A stretch of DNA of 64,000 nt from JACVRW01 sp963734365 (GTDB lineage Bacteria; Actinomycetota; Thermoleophilia; Solirubrobacterales; Thermoleophilaceae), in NCBI GenBank assembly GCA_963734365.1, contig CAVTGV010000010.1, positions 434,001 to 498,000 on the forward strand. The letters run 5' to 3'. Below the pieces are notes generated by a model. It saw nothing but the letters and a program-made list of their open reading frames with translations, searched no databases and was not told where the DNA came from. This document shows positions 34,742-43,709 of this stretch, one piece after another (the stretch's first letter is position 1; each line of letters starts with the position of its first letter). Made by a program: the position numbers and the translations under genes.

Positions 34742-35879
34742 ATGGGCACCGCGATCTCGAAGATCGGCGACGGGCTCTGGAACGCCTTCCTGATGGCCTG
34801 GGAGGTCTGGTGGGCACTCGTGCTCGGCTTCTTCATCTCCGCGGTCGTGCAAGCCTGGGTGCCTCGCGAACGAGTCGAGTCGGCGCTCGCCGACGAGGGT
34901 GTTGGTTCCGCTTGCCAAGGCGACCGGGCTCGGGCGCGGCGTCGTCGTCCTGCTCCTACGCAGCGATCGCCATCGCGCGCAGTCCTCTTCGCCAAGGGCG
35001 CCGGCGTCGCCTCCGCTCTGGCGTTCCAGTTCGCCTCGACCAACTTGGTCTGGGAGCTGGGCCTGGTGCTCTGGGTGCTGATCGGCTGGCAGTTCGCGCT
35101 CGCCGAGTTCGTTGGCGGGATCGTGATGATCCTGTTGATGTGGGCGCTGCTGCGGCTGTTCGTCTCACGCCGACTCGAGCAGCAGGCCCGAGAGCACGCG
35201 CGCCTGGAAGCGCCCGCCCCCCAGCAAACCGTGGTAGGAGCGGCTGAACTGGCGTGAGCGGATCACCTAGCGCCGGTTCCTGGTCGGACGTGGCGCGATA
35301 CTTCCGCCGCGACTGGCGGATGCTGTGGAAGGAGATCACCATCGGCTTCCTGCTGGCCGGCTTCATCGCGCTGCTCGGCGACGACTTCTTCAACGGCCTG
35401 TTCCTCACGGACGCACCCGCCGCCGTACAGACGATCTGGGGCGCCTTCATTGGGCCAGTGATCGCGGTGCTGAGCTTTGTCTGCTCGATCGGCAACGTCC
35501 CGCTCGCCGCGGTGCTCTGGTCCGGCGGGATCTAGCTTCGCCGGCGTGATGGCGTTCATTTTCGCCGACCTGATCGTGCTGCCGATCATCGCCGTCTACC
35601 GCAAGTACTACGGCACGCCCTTCGCGCTGCGGATCGTGGCTCTCATGTTCGTGACCATGGTGCTCGCCGCGCTGCTAGTCGATGTGGCCTTCGGCGCCGT
35701 CGGCCTGATCCCCAGCGACCGGCCGAGCACCGAGGACGTGTTCGGAGGCAATCGAACTCGACTACAGGGCTGTGCTGAACGCAGTCGGGTTCGTCATGTT
35801 CGCCGCCCTCTTCGCCCCGACGATGCGGCGCCCCACCGCTGATACCGCGTGCTGCGGAAACACAGAGCGAGCTGGCTAG
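34742..35879 (+). pseudogene. DUF318/ArsP-like permease of the arsenic cluster, frame broken several times
   Basis: Three frames must be joined to read one permease: MGTAISKIGDGLWNAFLMAW to about 34890, then VLVPLAKATGLGRGVVV, then SCSYAAIAIARS, then VLFAKGAGVASALAFQFAS and onward. A stop/GTG overlap occurs at 35254. WKEITIGFLLAGFIALLGDD follows, then VCSIGNVPLAAVLWSGG, a TAG created by one extra base near 35533, SFAGVMAFIFADLIVLPIIA, and a last slip near 35745 before LDYRAVLNAVGFVMFAALFA. The family (UPF0718/ArsP) exports organoarsenicals or related compounds and has the cysteine-containing CSxGNVPLA loop. At least four indels in 1.1 kb is more than in any neighbour, so real decay is likely. 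Confidence 0.72.
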
Positions 35880-35907
35880 CAACGAGGGCGCGTGGACGAG
35901 GAGCGGA

Positions 35908-35932
35908 AGTGCTGCTCTGCGTGGAAAGCAGC
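35908..35932 (+). repeat. TGCATGGAA-type short repeat, copy downstream of the permease
   Basis: AGTGCTGCTCTGCGTGGAAA followed by GCAGC is a variant of the motif at 34626, sitting between the convergent ends of the permease and ArsC genes. It can pair GCTGC with GCAGC and is preceded by GTGGACGAGGAGCGGA, which resembles the TTGGACGAMAAGCRGTA part of the hairpin repeat. Confidence 0.5.
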
Positions 35933-35948
35933 GCCGATGGCGCCAGTT

Positions 35949-36350
35949 TCACGTTTCGCCATCGAGTTCCTCGACGAGTGCTCGGACGCGTTCTGCGATT
36001 TCGTCGCGGATGTCGCGGACCTCGTCGAGCGGGCGGCCCTTGGGGTCCTGGAGCTCCCAGTCGAGGTAGCGCTTGCCGGGAAGGTATGGGCATTCGTCGC
36101 CGCAGCCCATGGTGACGACGACATCGGCCTGCTCGGCGAGTTCGCGGGTGAGCTTGCGGGGCGTGCAGCCGGCGAGGTCGATGCCGAGCTCGTTCATGAC
36201 CTGCACAACCTCGGGGTGAACGCGGTCGGCTGGCGTGGTGCCGGCCGATAGCGCTTGGTGGCGACCGCGCGCGGCGCGCTCGAACAGGGCGGTGGACATC
36301 TGCGAGCGGCCGGCGTTGTGCAGGCAGACGAACAGAGCCGTGGACATCAA
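35949..36350 (-). CDS. arsC: Arsenate reductase, low-molecular-weight phosphatase type
   Basis: The 133-residue protein has the CX5R loop FVCLHNAGRSQMS (Cys 9, Arg 15), as in thioredoxin- or mycothiol-coupled ArsC, and CGDECPYLPGKRYLDWELQD with two further Cys that could relay the disulfide. It reduces arsenate to arsenite. It is divergent from arsR, with 53 bp between the two starts, so the ArsR operator can control both. Length is normal. Confidence 0.92.
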   Translation of the reverse strand: MMSTALFVCLHNAGRSQMSTALFERAARGRHQALSAGTTPADRVHPEVVQVMNELGIDLAGCTPRKLTRELAEQADVVVTMGCGDECPYLPGKRYLDWELQDPKGRPLDEVRDIRDEIAERVRALVEELDGET

Positions 36351-36367
36351 CCATGCAAGCTACCCCA

Positions 36368-36405
36368 TTGACAGGCGTCGATTCAATCGATATACATAGA
36401 TCGAT
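36368..36405 (+). promoter_or_regulatory. Consensus promoter and ArsR operator for a leaderless arsR transcript
   Basis: TTGACA (36368-36373), a 17-bp spacer and TATACA (36391-36396) make a near-ideal housekeeping promoter. Transcription would begin at about 36403, on the ATG at 36404, so the mRNA is leaderless. The dyad ATCGAT-N8-ATCGAT (36386-36405) covers the -10 box and the start codon, where bound ArsR would exclude polymerase. Confidence 0.75.
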
Positions 36406-36757
36406 GGCTGTCGATTTGGAGCTAGCACCAAAGATCAAGCGCCCCGCGGGCGAGCCGTGTTGCGAGCCGGTCGTCTACCCCGACGTCGAACGTGAGCACG
36501 CGATCCGCATGGCCGAGGTCGCCAAGGCGCTCGGCGACCCGATCCGCCTCCAGCTCGTCGATGTGTTGCGCAAGCACGCGGGCAAGGTCTGCGTCTGTGA
36601 GCTGGTGCCGCTGTTCGACATCGCCCAGCCCACCCTGTCGCACCACCTCAAGAAGCTCCGCGAGGCCGGCATCGTCGACTCCGAGCGCCAGGGGCTCTGG
36701 GCCTACTACTACGTGCATTCCCGACGCGCTGGAGGAGCTGACCGCATGGCTGAGCTA
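36404..36757 (+). CDS. arsR: ArsR-family arsenic-responsive repressor, one frameshift near the end
   Basis: From ATG 36404 the protein reads MAVDLELAPKIKRPAGEPCC and on, with an N-terminal Cys pair (GEPCCEPVVY), winged helix (MAEVAKALGDPIRLQLVDVL) and KVCVCELVPLFDIAQPTLSH, with the CVCEL arsenite-binding motif followed by the recognition helix. Near 36718 one extra T (GCATTCCC) shifts the frame. Without it the protein ends normally as YYYVHPDALEELTAWLS at 36757. With the shift it would run on into arsM as a fusion. It should repress arsC and its own operon and be released by As(III). Confidence 0.88.
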
Positions 36758-37717
36758 ACAACCCCCGCAACCACCGGCGAGGATTCGTCCGCCTTCGGCT
36801 GTTGCACGCCCGCCGTCCAGGAGACCTGCTGCGAGCCGTCCGAGAAGTCCGCGTGCTGCGGCGCGAGCACCGCTGGCGGCACCTGCGGCTGCGCCCACGG
36901 CGAGCGCGCTGTAGATCCTCCCCACCACGCCCAAGGAGACGACCCCATGGCCGAGTTGACCGACACCGACATCCGCGAGCAGGTGCGCGAGCGCTACGCC
37001 GGTCACGCCAAACTCGCGATCAATGTCTCTCCAGGCGCCGCACGCAAGGCCGAGGAAGCCTGCTGCGGCGCGACCGGTCAGACCAGCACATGGGGCGACG
37101 TGCTCTACGACACCGAGTCGAGCCAGGGCGCCACGGAAGGCGCCGTCGCGGCGTCGCTCGGTTGCGGCGTGCCGACCGCGGTCGCCGACCTGCACGAGGG
37201 CGAGACCGTCCTCGACCTCGGCTCCGGCGCCGGTGCCGACGTGCTCATCTCGGCCCGCCGCGTCGGCCCCACCGGCCGCGCGATCGGGCTCGACATGACC
37301 GACGAGATGCTCGAACTCGCCCGCGACAACGCCGCCGAGACCGGTGCCACTAACGCCGAGTTCCTCAAGGGCTACATCGAAGACCTGCCACTGCCCGACA
37401 ACTCGGTCGACGTCGTGATCTCCAACTGCGTCATCAACCTGTCCGCCGACAAGGGGCAGGTCATCCGTGAGGCTGCGCGCGTGCTTCGGCCCGGCGGCCG
37501 CTTTGCAGTCAGCGACGTGATCGCCGACGACCACATGGACGCCGCCACACGCTCAGACATGGAGCAGTGGACCGGCTGCATCGCCGGCGCGCTCACGCGC
37601 GGTCAGTTCGAGTACGCGCTCGCTGACGCGGGCTTCGTCGACCTCGAGATCACCGAGACGCACCGCGTGCACGAGCACGCCGGCTCGGCGATCATCCGCG
37701 CCCGCAAGCCCGACTAG
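36746..37717 (+). CDS. arsM: Cys-rich leader segment and arsenite methyltransferase ArsM
   Basis: ArsM proper starts at ATG 36947 (MAELTDTDIREQVRERYAGH) behind AAGGAG at 36933-36938. It is 256 residues with the SAM motif TVLDLGSGAGADVLISARRV. Cys in EEACCGATG, ISNCVINLSADK and MEQWTGCIAGAL fit the three conserved arsenite-binding Cys. It methylates As(III). Upstream in the same frame, from ATG 36746, is a segment of about 65 residues with many Cys (FGCCTPAVQETCCEPSEKSA, CCGASTAGGTCGCAHGE). In other ars clusters I would expect this to be a separate small protein, so the joining may be an indel artefact; alternatively it is a real N-terminal metal-binding tail. Confidence 0.85.
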   Translation: MAELTTPATTGEDSSAFGCCTPAVQETCCEPSEKSACCGASTAGGTCGCAHGERAVDPPHHAQGDDPMAELTDTDIREQVRERYAGHAKLAINVSPGAARKAEEACCGATGQTSTWGDVLYDTESSQGATEGAVAASLGCGVPTAVADLHEGETVLDLGSGAGADVLISARRVGPTGRAIGLDMTDEMLELARDNAAETGATNAEFLKGYIEDLPLPDNSVDVVISNCVINLSADKGQVIREAARVLRPGGRFAVSDVIADDHMDAATRSDMEQWTGCIAGALTRGQFEYALADAGFVDLEITETHRVHEHAGSAIIRARKPD

Positions 37718-37772
37718 CGCTTTGGAATCAGCGACAGCGCGGCGATGCGCGGAACGACGTGTAGCCGCGCTC

Positions 37773-37848
37773 TCGCATTGAGGCAGAAGCGATAGCGCCG
37801 GTCCGACCGATCCAGCTATCGAATTGGACGAAAAGCGGTAGTCGTTCC
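37773..37848. repeat. Dispersed hairpin repeat, copy at 37.8 kb
   Basis: The 76-bp segment TCGCATTGAGGCAGAAGCGA... to TAGTCGTTCC matches copy 1 at 34431 with scattered substitutions and small gaps. CGATAGC (37790-37796) and GCTATCG (37815-37821) form a perfect 7-bp stem. In copy 1 the stem is kept through a G-T pair, which suggests the structure matters. It fills much of the gap after arsM. Confidence 0.7.
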
Positions 37849-37937
37849 AAGGCGGCCGATGGGCACCCGGTGCAGCAGACCCGACGGTTACCGAGGGGGG
37901 CGGGAGGCAGCCCCTGCCCAGGGTCTCTGTTCGCGGA

Positions 37938-38484
37938 TCAGGCCGTGTCGGGGTCCGGCTTCGGCGGCGACGGACCGAGGTCGCCCCGGATCAGACGCAA
38001 CTTGCCGCGCACCTCGTCGCGCCGCGCCCGGTCGCTCACGAACCGCTCGCTCTCGAAGTCCGGGTGACAATCGACGCCCTTGCCGATGAGGTCGTGCTCG
38101 TCACGCGGACTGAGCCAGACGGGCCAGTGCTCGAAGCCGAGGGGCACGATCCCTTCGAGCGGGCGGTGCGGCGTGCCGTCGATGTCGACCTGCGGGCCGG
38201 CCGCCCAGAAGGTCGCGGGGGTGGGGGTGTCGAACAGGTCGTCGCGGTGCAAGTCCTGCCACCTCTCGCGGCCGCGCGCGAGCTCCTCGGCGTGGACGCG
38301 ACGCCATTGCGCGGCCTTGGCGGCGTGGGCTTGGAGTTGCTCGGGGGTCGCTTTCTCGGCGGGCGCAGTAGCCGTCCTCGTCGAGGACGATCAACGCGAG
38401 GGGGTCGTCTGACACCCCGTCACAGATCTGGTCGTCCAGCGTCGTCAGGATGAGTAGGCGCTTGTCCTCGTCGGTGGGGATCAT
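37938..38484 (-). CDS. Unknown protein 3 of a three-gene operon at the end of island 1, one frameshift
   Basis: From ATG 38484 the frame reads MIPTDEDKRLLILTTLDDQI and on to DEDGYCARRE. It then slips by one base near 38365, and continues in the next frame as KATPEQLQAHAAKAAQWRRV and HAEELARGRERWQDLHRDDL, ending GDLGPSPPKPDPDTA. The repaired length is about 182 residues. It is acidic and helical in the middle, with WPVWLSPRDEHDLIGKGVDC as a possible conserved block. I recognise no family. Its ATG overlaps the stop of the upstream unknown gene (TGATG), so the two are translationally coupled. Confidence 0.6.
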
Positions 38485-38784
38485 CAGGACCCCTCGGGTC
38501 TCTCGAGGGCTATCGCGTCGGTGGCGTGCATCCAGACGGCGCCCTGCAGGAAGCCGAGCGCCTGCAGGTCGGTGATCAACTCCGTCACGGGGTGCATGTC
38601 CTCTGGGAAGGCGAGCCACGTTGGCCCCGCCACGACCCACCGGCCAGCGGGCGGGCGCGGGCGCGAGGGTGAGCCTCCTGGCGGGGTCTCCTCCGAGCAG
38701 GCCGAGACAGTCGTCCGCCGCAGCTGCGGCGTCGGGGTCGAAGCCCTCTTCGATGAGCCACTCGATGCGGTCGGCGTTGCTCAT
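38484..38784 (-). CDS. Unknown protein 2 of the three-gene operon, one frameshift
   Basis: From ATG 38784 the protein begins MSNADRIEWLIEEGFDPDAA and runs to TLAPAPARWPVG. A one-base slip near 38640 then leads into VVAGPTWLAFPEDMHPVTEL and GFLQGAVWMHATDAIALERP. Repaired length is about 100 residues. No signal peptide or membrane segment. No family recognised. Coupled to the next gene by TGATG and lying two bases after the first gene's stop, so the three genes are one transcript. Confidence 0.6.
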
Positions 38785-38785
38785 G

Positions 38786-39070
38786 TCAGTTGCTCCCGCT
38801 GCCGCCGATGGCTTGCGTGACGTGGCCGCGCACGGCGCCGATGAAGGCCCCCCAGAACTCCTCGTCGGCGCGCTCGATGCCGTCACGTCCGGCGGCACGG
38901 AACCGCTCCAGCATGTCGGGAGTCATCTGGACGCGCTCGCGAAGGTCCCCCGTGATCTCCGCCATGAGGACGTGCTCGAGTAGGTGGTCGTCGCCGTCGT
39001 GGCCGTCTCGCATCCAGTCGCGTCCGGCGGCCAGGCCGAGGTCTCGGAAGATACGGTCAGTGTTGCGCAC
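38786..39070 (-). CDS. Unknown protein 1 of the three-gene operon
   Basis: The 94-residue protein, MRNTDRIFRDLGLAAGRDWM and on, is charged, probably all-helical, and ends in GSGSN. The middle (RERVQMTPDMLERFRAAGRD, then EEFWGAFIGAVRGHVTQ) resembles a small DNA- or protein-binding bundle only in general character. No family recognised. It is the first gene of the operon whose promoter must lie between it and att site 2, so it belongs to the right end of island 1. Confidence 0.55.
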   Translation of the reverse strand: MRNTDRIFRDLGLAAGRDWMRDGHDGDDHLLEHVLMAEITGDLRERVQMTPDMLERFRAAGRDGIERADEEFWGAFIGAVRGHVTQAIGGSGSN

Positions 39071-39172
39071 GGGTCTCCTCCGTGGGGCGTGCCCCCGACC
39101 GTCCTGCCAGCGGTGCGGGGGCTTCAGCGTGTTGCAAGCGAGCAGCCCACGCCGCAGTGGCGACCTGCTGGG

Positions 39173-39193
39173 CCGCGGACCAATCCCGGACCA
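39173..39193 (+). repeat. 21-bp direct repeat at the right inner end of island 1
   Basis: Same 21 bp as 31362-31382 (CCGCGGACCAATCCCGGACC then A), same orientation, with ACGA also shared two bases later. It lies about 125 bp before att site 2. The rest of 39071-39319 shows no gene. Confidence 0.55.
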
Positions 39194-39319
39194 AACGACC
39201 GGGATCCGCTCCGGTCCGGAACGGCTTGCCTATCGGGTCCGACTGGGCGCAACCCCGCTCGGGTGCGGGTTTCGTGCGCTTGAGTGCGGACGCGTCGCGA
39301 CGCGTCGTCTTGGCTGGCG

Positions 39320-39367
39320 CGGTCTACGGAACCGAAGGTCACAGGTTCGAATCCTGTCGGGCGCGCT
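39320..39367 (+). repeat. att site 2 (displaced 3' half of tRNA-Arg)
   Basis: 48 bp identical to the 3' half of the tRNA-Arg(ACG) gene, from the anticodon stem to CGCGCT. The 5' half of the tRNA is absent, so this cannot be a working tRNA. It marks the boundary between islands 1 and 2. A small hairpin (CCCTGTGCTGTAGGGG then TTTT) follows directly. Confidence 0.9.
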
Positions 39368-39448
39368 ACACGAATCCCTGTGCTGTAGGGGTTTTCCGGC
39401 TGGTGGCGAACGGCGCTGGGTGGCAACAGCGGGGGCAACGGGGCAACA

Positions 39449-40605
39449 GTGAGCAAGTTGCCCCTCGAGCGGACGGATGCGCCGGGCATCTACCGGCGCG
39501 GTTCGAAGTAGGTGGTGGTCTACCGCGTCGAGGGTCGTCAGCGCAAGCAGTACGCTGGCACGCTGGCCCAGGCTCGGGCCATCAAGCTCGAGCGCGAAGG
39601 CGAGGCGCGGGCGCTGCGCCGCGGCCCGACGCTGCACGGGTTCAGCCTCTCGTGGCTTGATCGCTACGCCGGCAGCGGGCATGACAGCGTGCGCGCCAAC
39701 ACGCGCCGCGAGTACCGTCGCCTGCTGGTCAATTTCGCGCTGACCTACTTTGACCGCGAGGTCCGGGTGCGCGATCTAGATCGCGCCGCTGTGCAGCAGT
39801 TCGTGGATTGGCTGACAACCCGCCCCGGTCGCGCCGGGCGGCTGTGTGACCGCTCGATCGCCAACGCGCTTACGCCGCTGCGCCTGGCGCTTGACGCAGC
39901 GGTCGCCGAAGGTCTGCTGAATGCCAACCCGGCCGAGCAGGTCGTGCTACCGCGGCGGAGGGCGGGTCGCGCATGGTCGGCACGCGAGCGGCGCTTTCTG
40001 ACGCGGGCGGAGCTCATGCGCCTGCTCGACGAGGTACCGGCGAAGTGGCGGCCGCTGTTTGAGCTGCTCGCCGCGACCGGGTTGCGGATCTCTGAGGCGG
40101 TCGGGCTGCGCTGGAGCGACCTCGTCCTCGATGAGCGGGCGCCGCATCTGCAGGTGCGCCGCGCGATCGTCAAAGGCGCAAACGGTGGCCCCCAAGTCTC
40201 GCTACGGCGCGCGGCTGATCCCGCTGACGCCCGAGCTCGCTGCCACGTTGGGCGCTCATCGGCCTCGCGATGCCGTCGACGATGCGTTCGTCTTTCCGGG
40301 TCGCGACGGCGGTGCGTCTGATCAGGGCAGCCTGCGCCGCCGCGTGCTCATCCCCGCCGCCGAGCGCGCGGTGCTGACCGGTGTCGGCTTTCACACGCTC
40401 CGTCACACATGCGCGTCGATGCTCATCGAGTCCGGTCTGAGCCCGCTGCGCCTGCAGCGCTGGATGGGCCACCACCACGCCCGCGTTCACCCTCGATACC
40501 TACGGGCACCTGATCGACGGCGACCTCGGACCCGGCCTCGACCTCCGCAAGGAGCTGGCATCGGCCGAGCGAAAGTCGACCCCGCGCAACGTGAGGGGCA
40601 AATGA
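39449..40605 (+). pseudogene. Tyrosine recombinase (integrase) of island 2, interrupted by a stop and two frameshifts
   Basis: Start GTG 39449 gives VSKLPLERTDAPGIYRRGSK, then an in-frame TAG at 39509 where family members have Tyr (SKYVVVYR). The protein continues VVVYRVEGRQRKQYAGTLAQ, with the SAM-like core-binding domain (RREYRRLLVNFALTYFDREV) and catalytic Arg in LLAATGLRISEAVGLRWSDL. A slip near 40175 leads to KSRYGARLIPLTPELAATLG and GFHTLRHTCASMLIESGL (HxxR). A second slip near 40480 leads to FTLDTYGHLIDGDLGPGL with the nucleophilic Tyr. All catalytic residues survive, so the element may be recently damaged or the damage partly sequencing error. It lies about 80 bp from att site 2, as expected. 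Confidence 0.82.
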
Positions 40606-40787
40606 TCCTAGTCCCGTCACGCCCGGTCGGCGTGGCAGGCTCGACACCTCGACCGCTTTCAGCCAACAGCGAGAGCGGCAACGACCTAAGGGTCACGTTC
40701 GGATGTCGTCCTTGCTGTCGCCCCGGCGCCTCCGCGGAGACGCCTCCTTTCATGGGCGAGCGACACTCTGATCCGTCCGCGACCCTG

Positions 40788-41441
40788 CTAATGCTCGCCC
40801 GCGGCTTGCACGAGCAGGGCGATTTGGACGCGGTTGTCGACCTCGAGCTTGTCGAGGAGACGGGAGACATGGCCCTTGACCGTCGCGACGGAGAGGTGCA
40901 GCGTCGCGGCGATCTCGGCGTTGCCGTGGCCGAGGCCGATGGCGAGCGCGACGTCGCGCTCGCGCGGGCTGAGCGTCGCCAGTCGGTCGCGGGCATGCTC
41001 GGTGCGGGCGCCGGCGTCCGTGTCGCCGGCCACCATCGAGATGAGCCGGCGGGTCACCGTGGGGGAGAGCATGGCGTCGCCCGCGTGGACGAGCTCGATT
41101 GCGCGGACGATCTCCGCCGGCGCGGTGTCCTTGAGCAGGAAGCCGGCCGCGCCGGCCTGCAGCGCGCGCAGGACGAGTTCGTCGGCGTCGAAGGTCGTGA
41201 GCACGAGGACGGCGGGCGGGTCGGGCTGCGTGGCGAGCAGACGGGTGGCCGCGATCCCGTCGAGGTGTGGCATGCGGATGTCCATGAGGACGACGTCGGG
41301 CCGGTGGAGGTCGACCGCGCCGAGGACCTCGCGGCCGTCGGCGGCCTCGGCCACCACTTCGAGGCTTGCTGCGCCGGCGAGCATCATCCGCAGGCCGGAG
41401 CGCACGAGCGCGTCATCGTCGACGAGCAGGACGCGGATCAT
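40788..41441 (-). CDS. NarL/LuxR-type response regulator
   Basis: The 217-residue protein has a receiver domain (IRVLLVDDDALVRSGLRMML, phosphoacceptor Asp in DVVLMDIRMP, Lys in FLLKDTAP) and a C-terminal LuxR helix-turn-helix (LSPRERDVALAIGLGHGNAE then VATVKGHVSRLLDKL). It overlaps the sensor kinase by ATGA and is transcribed away from the ABC transporter it probably controls. Such kinase-regulator-ABC sets in actinobacteria often answer to cell-envelope antibiotics. Confidence 0.92.
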   Translation of the reverse strand: MIRVLLVDDDALVRSGLRMMLAGAASLEVVAEAADGREVLGAVDLHRPDVVLMDIRMPHLDGIAATRLLATQPDPPAVLVLTTFDADELVLRALQAGAAGFLLKDTAPAEIVRAIELVHAGDAMLSPTVTRRLISMVAGDTDAGARTEHARDRLATLSPRERDVALAIGLGHGNAEIAATLHLSVATVKGHVSRLLDKLEVDNRVQIALLVQAAGEH

Positions 41442-42634
41442 CGCGGCAGGCGGGCGCGCACGACGAACGCGCCGTCGGCGTCGACGCCGTGCTCGAGCTC
41501 GCCGCCGGCGAGCGCGACGCGCTCGGTGAGCCCGATCAGGCCGGTCCCCGCCCCGGGCAGCGCCGAGACCGCGGCGACGGCCACCGGCGCGAGGCTGCGG
41601 ACCTCGACCTGCAGGTCGCCGTCGGGCGCGTGGACGGTTAGAGTCACGGCCGCTCCCGGCGCGTGCTTGCGTGCGTTGGTCAGGCCCTCCTGCACGATCC
41701 GGTAGGCGGTTCGGCCGACGGCGGCGGGCGGCGCTGCGTCGCCCAGTTCGATCCGTGCGGTGATCCGCATCCCGGCCGCCTGCGACTCATCGACGAGGGC
41801 GGCGACGTCGGCGAGCGTCGGCTGGGGCGGTTGGGTCAGGCTCTCGCCGCTGTCCTCGCGCAGGACGCCGATCACGCCGCGCAGCTCGTCGAGCGCGGCC
41901 CGCGCGCTCTCGCGGATCACGCCGGCCGCTTCGGCGACCTCCTCGGCCGGGGCGTCGGGGCGGAACTCGAGCGCGCCGGCGTGGACGGAGAGCAGCGAGA
42001 GGCGGTGGGCGAGCACGTCGTGCATCTCGCGCGCGATCCGCCGCCGCTCGGCCGCGCGCGCCTCGTCCCCGGCGCGCTCGGCCTGCTCGCGCAGGGATCG
42101 CACGAGCTCGCGCCGCGCGCGTACGAAGAGTCCCCAGCCGAGGACCACGCCCGTCAGCAGCAGGCAGGTCCCCGCGTTGACCCAGTAGCTACCGGCGGGG
42201 GGGTAGAGCAGCGGGCTCGCGAAGGCCCAGGCGATCAGGAGCCCGGCGATGACCGCCAGGTCACGGCCACGAGCCCGGATCGCGGCGTTGAAGGTGGCGG
42301 CGAGGTTCGCGCCGGCGGCCGGGAGGATCACGAGCGAGACCGCCCCGACGCCGATCCCGACGGTGCCTGGATGGGTGCGCCGCCAGTGCAGCGAGACGAG
42401 CGTCGCGATCCCGACCACGACGTCCACGACGCGCAGCCAGGGCGGGTGCATCTGCCAAGTGCCCGCGAGGGTGGCGGCGCTGATCGCGAACGCAACCAGG
42501 TAGATCGTCGCGTCGACGACGCGGTCGCGGCGGCCACGCTCCTCGTCGGGCGCGGCGATCACGACGCCGGGCAGTGCGGAGCGCATCCAGCCGGACAGCC
42601 GATGGGTGGAGCGTGCTGTCGCCTGGCGTGTCAT
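41438..42634 (-). CDS. Sensor histidine kinase (HisKA_3 type)
   Basis: Chosen start ATG 42634 (MTRQATARSTHRLSGWMRSA), giving about 398 residues. Four to six membrane helices fill the first half (IYLVAFAISAATLAGTW and so on) with little extracellular sequence, so the signal is probably sensed in the membrane. The dimerisation/phosphoacceptor box is ERRRIAREMHDVLAHRLS, and the ATPase has GLTNARKHAPGA (N-box) and GTGLIGLTERVALAGGEL (G-box). ATGA-coupled to the response regulator. The start codons of this gene and the divergent ABC operon are about 135 bp apart. Confidence 0.9.
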   Translation of the reverse strand: MTRQATARSTHRLSGWMRSALPGVVIAAPDEERGRRDRVVDATIYLVAFAISAATLAGTWQMHPPWLRVVDVVVGIATLVSLHWRRTHPGTVGIGVGAVSLVILPAAGANLAATFNAAIRARGRDLAVIAGLLIAWAFASPLLYPPAGSYWVNAGTCLLLTGVVLGWGLFVRARRELVRSLREQAERAGDEARAAERRRIAREMHDVLAHRLSLLSVHAGALEFRPDAPAEEVAEAAGVIRESARAALDELRGVIGVLREDSGESLTQPPQPTLADVAALVDESQAAGMRITARIELGDAAPPAAVGRTAYRIVQEGLTNARKHAPGAAVTLTVHAPDGDLQVEVRSLAPVAVAAVSALPGAGTGLIGLTERVALAGGELEHGVDADGAFVVRARLPR

Positions 42635-42770
42635 CGCTCGACGACGAAGGCTAAGCGAGGACCGCGGCCGCGACCCCCTACCAAAGTCGTTGGCTGCCAC
42701 CGCCGCAGGGCTCGGCGAGCGTAGCCCGCAGACCGTGGTCGGAAGCACGGCCGGCCGCGAGTCTGCCGGG

Positions 42771-43705
<935 letters not shown>

Positions 43706-43709
<4 letters not shown>

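Noticed and set aside
36353..37717. A single 454-residue ArsR-ArsM fusion protein
   Set aside because: Removing one T near 36718 gives ArsR its normal end (DALEELTAWLS), and ArsM has its own ribosome site at 36933. The fusion is probably an indel artefact.
39321..39367. A second tRNA-Arg gene
   Set aside because: Only the 3' half is present; the 5' acceptor strand and D-arm are missing, so it is an att remnant. The same holds at 44948, 51931 and 57098.
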